Shown here in pieces: positions 27,001 through 35,954 of a DNA stretch of 54,571 bases. How positions within the stretch are numbered: position 1 is the first letter of the stretch; each line of letters begins with the position of its first letter. The stretch is from Legionella longbeachae (GTDB lineage: Bacteria > Pseudomonadota > Gammaproteobacteria > Legionellales > Legionellaceae). The notes beneath the pieces are model-generated. The model was given only the letters and a program-made list of their open reading frames with translations, was not told the DNA's origin and searched no databases. The stretch is taken from NCBI RefSeq assembly GCF_004283175.1, contig NZ_RXNW01000011.1:128692-183262 (forward strand), in the 5' to 3' direction. The position numbers were made by a program, and so were the translations under genes.

Positions 27001-30000
27001 TTATGGTTTAAACGTCCTCTTTGATAAGACATCCAAACTGTGTAGATCTTTTGTTCGGGTTGCGGCAGCTGCTGCAAAATCAGTGCCTATGCCAAACTCC
27101 TCTCGTGACAAGATTTTTTGTTGTGTAGTATCATAAGCAGGTAATACCCAAAATGGTTCATCAAAGGCCCGGATCTTGGCTCCGAGTAATTTTGCCAATT
27201 TTTTTCCAAAAGCATCACTGACAACATCAGAACAGGTATATAACCAGATTTCAGTAGCTGGAACCCAGGCTTTTTTGAGCTTGGCAAGTAAGGTTTTAGT
27301 GGCAGATTTTTTGCTGATAGCTGTGATAAGGGCTGAATCCAGTCCGGCTGATTTTACATCATTGCCAAGTACCGCGTCCCACTTTCCATTAGTGGTTAAT
27401 ATTCCTTGAAATCCAACGTTTCCACTTTGTGCGTATAGAAACAGATTAAGTCTGAGCACTCTTGATGTATAGGATGTCCCAAATCCAGCCACTTTTGGTG
27501 CAAAATAATTCACTGTATTAATTAAATCTTCCAGAGAGATAATGACTTGGCCAAAGGGTTTGGTAGCTTGGTTATTGGCACTAGTAGCAGCAGGGCTGAT
27601 ACTGTCAAAATCCTCAGTTGATGGGAGCCATTTATTATTCACTAAGCCTTGTACTTCATCAGCTTCAGTGGCCCATGGTTTTGGAAAATTGGCATAACAG
27701 GCGAGTTCGTAACTAATGACCGCTCCACTTGTGGTGGAACCACTACTTCCGCCACCTTTATCTTGATAACTGGCAGGAATAATCGAAGCTCCTGATTGCC
27801 CTAAACTTCCCCAGTTCATTTTGGACAATACTTCATCTGCTCGACTCGTGCCATCAAAGAGATTGCGCATATTAGCGGGTACTCCCGGCATAGTTGGATC
27901 ACTCATCCCGGAGTTATTATCCCCAGAACCATCTATAGTAGAACCATCATTTCCTGGACTGGAAGACGTAGAGGAGGGGGCGGTTCTTGGTGATTGCTTA
28001 TCCATTTCCCTGGCAGTATTTAATAATGCGCCACCTTCAGAAATGTTTTTCGTAGAACCTGCGTTTGCTGTAGGTAACCCCATAGCTGCCAAAGCGAGCT
28101 GGGCTGCGATTTTCTTTTCTTCAATATCTTTTTGGGCTGCAACAACCAAATTAGCTGCAGCTTGTTTCCCGGCCTCAACACCTGCTGTGGTTGAATTAGA
28201 GCCTAATGCTTGCGCTAGTGCTGCAGTAGATGCAAGACCTGCCATGTCACGAAACATGCTACCGTTTTGGACAGCATTTAATATCGCTCCTACTCCTGTT
28301 GGATCAGGCAAGGCTGTGGGATTCATAATATTTAACACGGGAGCCCCTAGCTGTCCTGGGGTAACATCAACGGGTTGAGAACGAGACTCCATCTGAATCG
28401 CTGCAATTTCAGGCGGTTGTAGTGGTATAGGCGAATCTTGCCAATTCCAAAAACGAGTGGCATCAAGTAGTTCTGCGCAGTTAGATCGGCCCAGTACTGC
28501 TTCAGCAAAAACCCCGCCAGTTGGAATGGGGAGCAATTGTTCTATTGCTGTGTCTGTACCTAATATTAAACCACGATCTTTTAACCACCCACGCCAATTT
28601 TTATGCGCTTCATCATCTGTATCAGATACATTGGCTGCTACCCCCACAGCTTCAATAAAGCTTGGCATACGAAATACTAAATAATTGCTTGCAACCATGA
28701 CCGGATTGGGATCGATCAAATCTCCTATGGGTTTTCCTTCGAAAGTATAGGAAGATAAAAGAAGAGCGATTTGTGACGGATCCAGGGCGCGCCAAATTGC
28801 TTGGCTATAATGCAGTCGATTTTGCTCCAGGTGCATTTCTAATTCGGTTTCGTCACTTTGGTTAACTAAAAAGCGACAGAGTTGCACCTCTACTGCATTA
28901 GGACTAATTTCAACGGGTAAACTAATAGGGAATTTAGCGCTGTTGTAACTGAGTTGTAGTGTTAACCGCCCTGTTAAATAACTTGTATTCGCTGAGGTAA
29001 TCCTAATTGCCGCAAGCTCTTGAATGGGAATTGCTTCACTGGTAATCCAATTGACCGGACTAATGCTGGTTAATTTAACTATATTGCCAGATTGCAAATC
29101 TATGTTCACTGCAGTAATGGAAATGGAGGAACGATTTTGAGCCGTCAGATCCAGGGAAACTCCATAAAATTCGGTTTCACCCGGTAGTGATACATTGTTC
29201 GTGTTTGGTTTTGTTATGCTTGCTAGAGTGATACGAGAAGCTCTGATTAATTCATCATTGATCCAATAAGGTCCGCTAGCTTGTGGCGATGCAGCTGGCG
29301 TTGTTGGTTCTGCTTGAGGAAGCGTTGTATTGGCATTGCCCTCCGGGCTGTTTGTTGTGGTAGACATACGCATGGAAATGCTGCTCATTCTGTCGATTGC
29401 AGCTACATTATCAAATATGGTACGTATTGGTCTAAGGGGCAGGATAGGTTGAATCATTACCGCGCCGAACACACTACTTAATAATTCTCTTGCCCGTTGA
29501 CTAATTGCTGCATTGGCAAGTACTCCTTGATAGCGTTTAATTGTTGCCTGGTTAAACTGGAGTAATTTCATGGGCACAAAAAGACAGCGCTCTACTTGTT
29601 GTAATTGCACATTTACCCGGTAAATTTCTATCACTTCATAATATTGAATTGTTAAAGCATGCATATGGTTGTAGTTGGCGATAATTCGAGTAGAGACAGA
29701 TTGATGTTCCTCTTCTGAAACTTCTTTCACTACTGATGCGCGACGATCCCGTACTGAGGATGCTGCTTGTTGGGTTGCATCAGCAACACGCTGATTCATC
29801 GTGGCAGCAAGGTTACGGGTCCCTGATGAAGTTGAAAAGCTTTCAGCATTAGAGCTTGATGTAGCGGAAGATCCACTTCCACCTAAGGTTAAAGGACCCA
29901 AACTTAATCCTAAACCGCCACCCCCTGCAGAAGTAGTGGAACTACCACTGGTTTTAGAAAATCCCGTTTGAACTTCTGAGGCAACCGCATTTTGTACTTC

Positions 30001-30837
30001 ACTGATCGCGCGATTATGGGTGGTAGTATTCGTTAAATTTTCTGCTTCAGTGATTGTTTCCTGGTCTGAAGCTTTAACTTGTCGCGACCAATCCATGACA
30101 GCAATACGAGTACTTTCGCCAGGAGCCAGTGCAACACTATGCAATAGATTACCCAGGGTTACTCCTTGTGCAAACCAGGATTGGGAGAAGGTCAGCATCG
30201 CTCCAACTGCAGGTGCTTTAAAACCAAAATCAGAAGATACCGTGGGGGCAATGTCAATTGGGCCTGCAGTATTTAAATCAGTGGTTTCCTGGGGGCTAAC
30301 CTGATCAATAACTACTGAACGATAATAGTGTCGTTCTGTCGGATATTCACCTAGCCTGGGAACCAGTTCACTCCCTTTTTCTTCTCTCTCTTGGTTTAAT
30401 TCTGGAATTCCTACATCTAATATCACTTGAGAGGCGCAAAAAGGAGGCCAGCGCCCTAAATCACCGACTGTATCAATTTGCAGATTATTTTTTATTTCAT
30501 TGGCAATCGTATTTGTTATATCTCTAAAAACAGCAATGTCGGCTCCTACTAAAGCATCGGGGGTTTGTGGTGAATCTGGATTAATAATACTTGATGAAAT
30601 GCGACCTGATCGGGCAATAATTGAATGACCTTCTCCGTTTGCTGCAGAAGCAATATCTTGGGCAATCAAGAATAGAGGGCAGGTTGCTAAATCGTAAATG
30701 GTTTTAATACCTAATTTGTTTAGGGTTTGTTCTGTTTGGTTCGATACTCCCAGTAAGGTTGAAACAGGTTGACTTAACGCTTGCAATGCATCCATTTTAG
30801 TAAATTGGAACTTTAATCCGTCACGGTATCCCATTTT
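27001..30837 (-). CDS. Giant modular protein with C-terminal caspase/gingipain-like domain
   Basis: The protein has about 1278 residues and no signal peptide. The ATG at 30837 follows AAGGAGTG; the longer frame from 30858 lacks such a site. Residues of about 10-70 and 125-150 hold helix-hairpin-helix-like segments (STLLGVSNQTEQTLNKLGIK, DTVGDLGRWPP). A Gly/Ser-rich stretch near 300-340 is followed by a helical block with IANYNHMHALTIQYYEVIEIYR. Next come beta-rich modules (about 540-800) and RFWNWQDSPIPLQPPEI near 850. The last 250 residues resemble DUF4347/CHAT-type caspase folds: RVLRLNLFLYAQSGNVGFQG, then ATEIWLYTCSDVVSDAFGKK and GAKIRAFDEPFWVLP. The usual His after the first strand appears absent, though Cys is present in TCS. 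Function is unknown. It could be a secreted structural protein or toxin-like protein. Confidence 0.8.
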   Translation of the reverse strand, partial: KMGYRDGLKFQFTKMDALQALSQPVSTLLGVSNQTEQTLNKLGIKTIYDLATCPLFLIAQDIASAANGEGHSIIARSGRISSSIINPDSPQTPDALVGADIAVFRDITNTIANEIKNNLQIDTVGDLGRWPPFCASQVILDVGIPELNQEREEKGSELVPRLGEYPTERHYYRSVVIDQVSPQETTDLNTAGPIDIAPTVSSDFGFKAPAVGAMLTFSQSWFAQGVTLGNLLHSVALAPGESTRIAVMDWSRQVKASDQETITEAENLTNTTTHNRAISEVQNAVASEVQTGFSKTSGSSTTSAGGGGLGLSLGPLTLGGSGSSATSSSNAESFSTSSGTRNLAATMNQRVADATQQAASSVRDRRASVVKEVSEEEHQSVSTRIIANYNHMHALTIQYYEVIEIYRVNVQLQQVERCLFVPMKLLQFNQATIKRYQGVLANAAISQRARELLSSVFGAVMIQPILPLRPIRTIFDNVAAIDRMSSISMRMSTTTNSPEGNANTTLPQAEPTTPAASPQASGPYWINDELIRASRITLASITKPNTNNVSLPGETEFYGVSLDLTAQNRSSISITAVNIDLQSGNIVKLTSISPVNWITSEAIPIQELAAIRITSANTSYLTGRLTLQLSYNSAKFPISLPVEISPNAVEVQLCRFLVNQSDETELEMHLEQNRLHYSQAIWRALDPSQIALLLSSYTFEGKPIGDLIDPNPVMVASNYLVFRMPSFIEAVGVAANVSDTDDEAHKNWRGWLKDRGLILGTDTAIEQLLPIPTGGVFAEAVLGRSNCAELLDATRFWNWQDSPIPLQPPEIAAIQMESRSQPVDVTPGQLGAPVLNIMNPTALPDPTGVGAILNAVQNGSMFRDMAGLASTAALAQALGSNSTTAGVEAGKQAAANLVVAAQKDIEEKKIAAQLALAAMGLPTANAGSTKNISEGGALLNTAREMDKQSPRTAPSSTSSSPGNDGSTIDGSGDNNSGMSDPTMPGVPANMRNLFDGTSRADEVLSKMNWGSLGQSGASIIPASYQDKGGGSSGSTTSGAVISYELACYANFPKPWATEADEVQGLVNNKWLPSTEDFDSISPAATSANNQATKPFGQVIISLEDLINTVNYFAPKVAGFGTSYTSRVLRLNLFLYAQSGNVGFQGILTTNGKWDAVLGNDVKSAGLDSALITAISKKSATKTLLAKLKKAWVPATEIWLYTCSDVVSDAFGKKLAKLLGAKIRAFDEPFWVLPAYDTTQQKILSREEFGIGTDFAAAAATRTKDLHSLDVLSKRTFKP

Positions 30838-31040
30838 ACACTCCTTGTTTACTTCCATGTATTAAAATTATACAACAATTTTATCTCTATGACATTGAAT
30901 AGGGGGGGGCTGTATCGGTTGTTCGGTTTTTATTTCTGAAGATGCAGGTACCTGATGCTGAAGTGGCATTCTGTCTACTTTTGTTGTAACAAGCTATGCT
31001 AAAGGGATAGAGCTTAAAAGATATTAGGTAGGAGTCTTGT

Positions 31041-31568
31041 ATGCCAGAATACTGCATTCAAGCAGCAATGTTTCAGCTCCCTTTTCTGTTTGTTAATCGT
31101 TTTGTACATGACTTTTGGATTTTAAGAGAAGTTGAAAGTAAGAAGGTAGTGGCTCAATTGCATGGACTTGCCACTTCAAGGAAGACCGGTAACATAGTAG
31201 CTATTGGCTACAGTCGTGAGCATAGTTTAAAAGCTCATTGTATCACTTATGATGCTGATTTTGCGGACTTACATGGATTACAATTAGGCTCTTTTGCGCT
31301 ACCTATCCATGCCTTTCACACTGTATATACAAATAAAGATTGCCTGGAACATTGGTTGCGAATAAAAGCTGCATTAGAAGTAATTAATAATTTGGATCTT
31401 GATTATCCTCCAGGTGGATTTAGTATTCCTTGGTCATCTACGATTAACAGTAATTCAATTTATCATACTTTTTCTCAAGTTATGGACATCCCATTACATA
31501 TATTTAGGGGGGTTGTCCAGATCGGGATACAAACCTCGATTTACGAACGGATTAAAAATTTCTTGTAA
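31041..31568 (+). CDS. Hypothetical protein with NSNS motif
   Basis: The 175-residue protein has no signal peptide. It contains VVAQLHGLATSRKTGNIVAIGYSREHSLKAH and, near the end, GFSIPWSSTINSNSIYHTF. The NSNS-[IV]-Y pattern occurs in some papain-like or amidase-like toxin domains, but no catalytic set can be assigned. GTAGGAG lies a few bases before the ATG. It is transcribed away from the giant gene, and a functional link between the two is possible but untested. Confidence 0.6.
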   Translation: MPEYCIQAAMFQLPFLFVNRFVHDFWILREVESKKVVAQLHGLATSRKTGNIVAIGYSREHSLKAHCITYDADFADLHGLQLGSFALPIHAFHTVYTNKDCLEHWLRIKAALEVINNLDLDYPPGGFSIPWSSTINSNSIYHTFSQVMDIPLHIFRGVVQIGIQTSIYERIKNFL

Positions 31569-31597
31569 AATAATAGGATACTTGAATGCCTGGTTAT

Positions 31598-31960
31598 CTA
31601 TTTTTCCGGTAATATATCAATTTTACTGATAAAACACTTAGTCTCACCGCTCCATGGGAGGGTGTAGGCATCACAATGATAGCTGATAATTACATGCTTA
31701 TTATTTTCCATAGCAAAATCAGCTTGTTTTACTAAATCGGTGTTGAATTGCCCTAGCGTAAAATGAAAAGCACGGCCGCTTGCTCCAGTGGCATTTTCCA
31801 GACCACCCAGAATCATTTCTCCTTCATAGGTTCCCCAAAATTTACCTTCTTTTGCAACCTTAACAATAATTCCTGATTTTTGCCCTTTTTGTACGGTCCA
31901 GCATCCTGTTAACAAACTTAAGGCAATAAGTAGAACAGAAGAAAAGAAGATTTTTTTCAT
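31598..31960 (-). CDS. Small lipoprotein
   Basis: The 120-residue protein begins MKKIFFSSVLLIALSLLTGC, a signal peptide with lipobox LTGC and Cys20. The mature part is beta-rich (GTYEGEMILGG, AFHFTLGQFN) and has a Cys pair, one in SYHCDAYTLPW and one in TKCFISKID, that may form a disulfide. It converges with the NSNS-motif gene. Family unknown. Confidence 0.75.
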   Translation of the reverse strand: MKKIFFSSVLLIALSLLTGCWTVQKGQKSGIIVKVAKEGKFWGTYEGEMILGGLENATGASGRAFHFTLGQFNTDLVKQADFAMENNKHVIISYHCDAYTLPWSGETKCFISKIDILPEK

Positions 31961-32240
31961 AACAGAATTCCTGAAGTTTGGTGAAATGAGCTCATATTAA
32001 TTGTCATCCTATTATTGTATCGTAGCTTTAAAGTAGAATAATAATGTGAAGTTCAATTTAGTTAAAGAATTCTTTTCGGTACTTTATATGAGCAACAATT
32101 TTATCGTGCAATTGTGAACTTACAATGCATAAATGTATCCTTTTACCTATTTGGCCTTATTCTCCTTGCCATTATGTTAAGGATTCTATCTTGCAGCTCT
32201 GTGATGGGCAAGCCAGGACTTTACAAAATGGCAGTGGGTT

Positions 32241-33464
32241 TTAAGATCTTTCCTGATGGGGGTATTGTTTAAAAAACCGGATCATTTCAGCTAAGACATA
32301 AGGCGCAGCTTCTTTATGATCGAGATGGTCACTGACAGATTTAATAAAGACGGAACTATTGCGCTGTACAAATTGGTTATAAGCAATTTCCGCTCCATAA
32401 TAAGGCACATCTTTATCTCCTTTTGTGCCGACAATTAATAAGGGTGCCGTTGGCGTAAAATCATAATGATTGAAATAGTGTTTTAGTTTCTCGGAATTTT
32501 TTTCAGTATGATTTAAGATGGCATAAAAGAATTCTGATTGAAAAATTAATGCGGGATTTTGAGGTAACGCATTAAGTATTTCATTATTGGAATGTAACCC
32601 ATCAAATAATTCAGGAATCAGGGTACTATAAGGGCTGACAAATATTTGATTTAAATCAGTCCAATAATTTTTGTAGGTTTGTAGCGAATAGAAAAAATAG
32701 GCTAAATACGCGGTCGCTCTTGGCCCGGGATTGAGCATAATAAATTTCATGGTTTCATCCCAGTCATAAGGCGATGAACCTAAGGCAACGGCGGTAATTG
32801 GTTGTTTTGCCTCTCGGGTCGCGAGCAACTCAAACATGACTAGAGAAGAAAAGCCTCCTTCTGAATAACCGGCAATATAAAGCTGATCATTGGTTTCAAA
32901 ATTTATTTTTTTTGCAAACTCTTTAGCCGCCACAAGCATATCCACACTACTACTGGCTAATGTCTCATATTGTACGTAAGGATGTAATACTAATTCATTA
33001 TCTCCCAGGCCTAGGTAATCAGGCATAATCGTCAAATAACCGCCATGGCTCGCAAATAAAGCCGGATAAATATAATCCCCCTCATTCATTCGAGAGGGAA
33101 CTTCTTCGCGATTAAAACGAGTTCCATGTTGATAGCTGACGATTCCTGTTTTAGCTCTTGTTGAGGGTACAGCAACTAAGCCAGAGGCAATGGTAATGTG
33201 GCCATCTGGTGCCGGAGTCTTATAATGGATTTTATAAAGAGACACTTCGTAATTTGCTGAAAATGCATCAAGAGGAGGCATTTTATTTAATGCTGTTTGA
33301 GCGATATCTTTGGAGAGTTTGCCTACAGGAACATAACTAACCAAGATTTGCTTCCCATTCTTCATGGGTTGACTATAGGAAAAGCTGTTTAAAAAGGAGC
33401 ATAAAAGGAAGAAAATTATTTTTCTTAATGTAATCATAACATTAGGGCTTTTGTGATAGGACAT
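32241..33464 (-). CDS. Exported alpha/beta hydrolase (secretory lipase/esterase-like)
   Basis: The 407-residue protein has a signal peptide (MITLRKIIFFLLCSFLNSFSYS; an ATG at 33437 would start exactly there and is a good alternative start). The alpha/beta-hydrolase core shows the oxyanion region SYQHGTRF, the nucleophile elbow IAGYSEGGFSS with Ser near 200, the acid in VGTKGDKDVPY near 348 and the base His in SDHLDHKEA near 382. YLGLGDNELVLHPYVQ is typical of the secretory lipase (LIP)-like family, which cleaves ester bonds. The likely place of action is the periplasm or outside the cell. No operon partner. Confidence 0.88.
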   Translation of the reverse strand: MSYHKSPNVMITLRKIIFFLLCSFLNSFSYSQPMKNGKQILVSYVPVGKLSKDIAQTALNKMPPLDAFSANYEVSLYKIHYKTPAPDGHITIASGLVAVPSTRAKTGIVSYQHGTRFNREEVPSRMNEGDYIYPALFASHGGYLTIMPDYLGLGDNELVLHPYVQYETLASSSVDMLVAAKEFAKKINFETNDQLYIAGYSEGGFSSLVMFELLATREAKQPITAVALGSSPYDWDETMKFIMLNPGPRATAYLAYFFYSLQTYKNYWTDLNQIFVSPYSTLIPELFDGLHSNNEILNALPQNPALIFQSEFFYAILNHTEKNSEKLKHYFNHYDFTPTAPLLIVGTKGDKDVPYYGAEIAYNQFVQRNSSVFIKSVSDHLDHKEAAPYVLAEMIRFFKQYPHQERS

Positions 33465-33846
33465 AAAAGCTTATTTAATTTTTACTTAAATATCAATCAA
33501 TTAATAATTTATAGGGAAAGCAATTGGAATGATAAACTTGTACATTCTCATACAAAAAAAGATAAAGATTCAGGTAGCATACGAGGAGGTTAACCACATC
33601 CATGTGGCAAAGCATCATCCATAATGCTATTAATTCCTTTTAAGACATCCACTGTCATTCCTCGTTGTTGTAATCATAACAAAACGTCCCAAATTGTCAT
33701 TCCTCTATTCTCTCAAATTCGTGTAAGAAATTTCTCAAAGTAAAGATGTATAGATAGATGAAGCAAAAACAGACTTAATTTGTATTTTTCAAGAGGGTAG
33801 CTACACTAACAATTAACTACCTCAAAATATAAATAACCTACTTAAC
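33465..33846. promoter_or_regulatory. Divergent intergenic region
   Basis: About 380 AT-rich bases separate the hydrolase gene from the peptidase gene, which read away from each other. Promoters for both must lie here. I see no gene or clear operator. Confidence 0.4.
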
Positions 33847-35841
33847 ATGAAGAATTACAATTTCTATACACAGGTTATTCTCTTATTTATTTCTTTATCT
33901 TTTTGTGAAGAAATTGTTTTTGCCCAAAGATCCCCTATTTTGAATGATTTTTTGCGAATTAAAACGATCAGTGAACCCGATCTCTCGAAAAACGGAGATT
34001 GGGTGGTTTATAGTGTAGAGGAGGGCAAGAGCAAGACACAGGGGATTAAAAATATTTGGCTTGTGTCCTATGATGGTACGATAGCAAAACAACTTACATA
34101 CAGTAAGAAAAACAGCAATTATCTTCCTAAATGGAGTCCTGATGGCCAGTGGATTGCTTTTTTATCTGAAAGTGGTGATGATAAAACGCCAATCTTGAAG
34201 TTATTCTCCAAACAAAGTGGAAAAGTGATTCGGTTAACCAATCCCCACTATGAAGTAAGTGACTTTGTTTGGGCTCCTGATTCTAAAAATATCGTGTTTA
34301 TTGCGAGTACCGCAAAGGATGAAAGCCAATCAGAAAATGAACCTTTGGTTATTACCCGATATGTATTTAAAAAAGATGAAGAAGGCTATTTAGGTTCAGA
34401 TAGAAGTCACCTTTATCGTATATCAATCCAAAAAAAGAAAGTAGAACTGTTAACTTCCGGGCCTTATGATGAATGGGCTCCTGCTTGGTCTCCCAACGGC
34501 AAGTATATCGCTTTCGTCACTAAAAGAGGGAAAGATCCAGATAGAAATTTCAATTCGGATATTTATTTAATAAGTCCAGCTTCGGGAAGTAAAGCCATAC
34601 AACTCACCCATTTTCCTGGAACAGATCTGGATCAAGAATGGGATTCTGTACCTTCATGGAGTTCGGATAATTCTCAAATAGCATATATACGCAGCGCTAA
34701 TTCGCAAGCAATGTATTATGACTACGCACCTACGCAACTCGCAGTGGTTGATGTTGCTACTGGCCAGGAGCGGGTTGTAGGGCCTGTAGATCAGTGGTTT
34801 ACTGATCCACAATGGTCTGAAGATGGTAAAATAATTTATGTATTAATGGAAACCAGTAGAAATATTCATCTTAGTGCAGTTGATGTACATACTGGCAAGG
34901 TACAACGCTTAACTCAAGGTTCTCGAGTTGATGAGTATTTTTCAGTAGCACCTCAAAAAATAGTGCTTGTTTCTTCTGATGATCAACATCCAAGTGAATT
35001 GTTTGCACTTGAAAAAAATGGCCTAAGACAATTAACACACCATAATCAAAAACTTTTAGAAGAGGTGCATTTTGTACCCGTCGAGGACATTGAATTTGAT
35101 AGTTTTGATGGTACTCGAATAGAGGGCTTATTGGTAAAACCTGCAAATTATAAGCCTGGAAACCGATATCTTGGTATTTTAAATTTACATGGTGGACCGG
35201 TAGATCAATTTACTCACGAGTTTAATTTTGAATGGCAATGGTTGGCCGCCCAGGGATACGTTGTTATAGCCCCTAATCCAAGAGGAAGTTCTGGAAGAGG
35301 CTTCAATTTTGCTAAAGCCATTTATGCCGACTGGGGTAATCTGGATGTGAAAGATGTTTTAGCTGGGGTAGATTATGTAATAAAACAAGGCATCGTTGAT
35401 CCCAATAAACTGGTTGTAGCGGGCTGGAGTTATGGGGCTATGCTGACTGATTATGTTATTGCGAGCACAAGCCGTTTTAAAGCAGCGATTAGTGGTGCAG
35501 GTACAGGTAATATTTGGGGTAACTATGGGGTGGATCAATATACACTTCAATACGAATTAGAGTTAGGGAAACCTTGGTCTAATCCACAAGTTTATATGAA
35601 ACTCAGTTATCCTTTAATGAAGGCAAATCGAATTAAAACACCAACATTATTTATGTGTGCCAGAATGGATTTTAATGTGCCTTGTATCGGATCCGAGCAG
35701 TTATATCAAGCCTTAAGGTCACAAAATATACCTACCGAACTCATAATTTATCCTCAACAATCTCATTCATTAGACCGTTATGATTTTGAAATGGACCGTT
35801 TGCAAAGAATTAAAGATTGGATAGGCTTTTATGTAAAATAA
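33847..35841 (+). CDS. Exported S9 family prolyl-oligopeptidase-type peptidase
   Basis: The 664-residue protein starts with a signal peptide ending in EIVFAQ. The first 400 residues form a beta-propeller built from PD40-type repeats (WSPDGQWIAFLSE, WAPDSKNIVFIAS, WSPNGKYIAFVTK, WSEDGKIIYVL). The C-terminal alpha/beta-hydrolase domain has the nucleophile motif VAGWSYGAMLTDYV (Ser near 527), the acid in ARMDFNVPC and the base in QQSHSLDRYDF (His near 638). This is the acylaminoacyl-peptidase/DPP-like S9C layout that removes short peptides or dipeptides. Periplasmic or secreted action is inferred from the signal peptide. There is no strong ribosome binding site before the ATG. Confidence 0.92.
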   Translation: MKNYNFYTQVILLFISLSFCEEIVFAQRSPILNDFLRIKTISEPDLSKNGDWVVYSVEEGKSKTQGIKNIWLVSYDGTIAKQLTYSKKNSNYLPKWSPDGQWIAFLSESGDDKTPILKLFSKQSGKVIRLTNPHYEVSDFVWAPDSKNIVFIASTAKDESQSENEPLVITRYVFKKDEEGYLGSDRSHLYRISIQKKKVELLTSGPYDEWAPAWSPNGKYIAFVTKRGKDPDRNFNSDIYLISPASGSKAIQLTHFPGTDLDQEWDSVPSWSSDNSQIAYIRSANSQAMYYDYAPTQLAVVDVATGQERVVGPVDQWFTDPQWSEDGKIIYVLMETSRNIHLSAVDVHTGKVQRLTQGSRVDEYFSVAPQKIVLVSSDDQHPSELFALEKNGLRQLTHHNQKLLEEVHFVPVEDIEFDSFDGTRIEGLLVKPANYKPGNRYLGILNLHGGPVDQFTHEFNFEWQWLAAQGYVVIAPNPRGSSGRGFNFAKAIYADWGNLDVKDVLAGVDYVIKQGIVDPNKLVVAGWSYGAMLTDYVIASTSRFKAAISGAGTGNIWGNYGVDQYTLQYELELGKPWSNPQVYMKLSYPLMKANRIKTPTLFMCARMDFNVPCIGSEQLYQALRSQNIPTELIIYPQQSHSLDRYDFEMDRLQRIKDWIGFYVK

Positions 35842-35877
35842 GCCGCAACTTATTTTATAATCGGAAGCACTATTATT

Positions 35878-35911
35878 GATTGTTCAGCCTGAGGAGCCCG
35901 GCTGAACAATC
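35878..35911. terminator. Hairpin between convergent genes
   Basis: GATTGTTCAGCC pairs perfectly over 12 bases with GGCTGAACAATC around a 10-base loop. It lies between the ends of the converging peptidase and coiled-coil genes and could terminate both, although a strong T run is missing on either side. Confidence 0.65.
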
Positions 35912-35954
35912 TAAGGTAGAGAATTTATTATGAATAGACATTATTATCTACTGA

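Noticed and set aside
27821-28378. 185-codon plus-strand frame inside the giant gene
   Set aside because: It lies opposite a well-supported gene and has composition caused by that gene's low-complexity codons.
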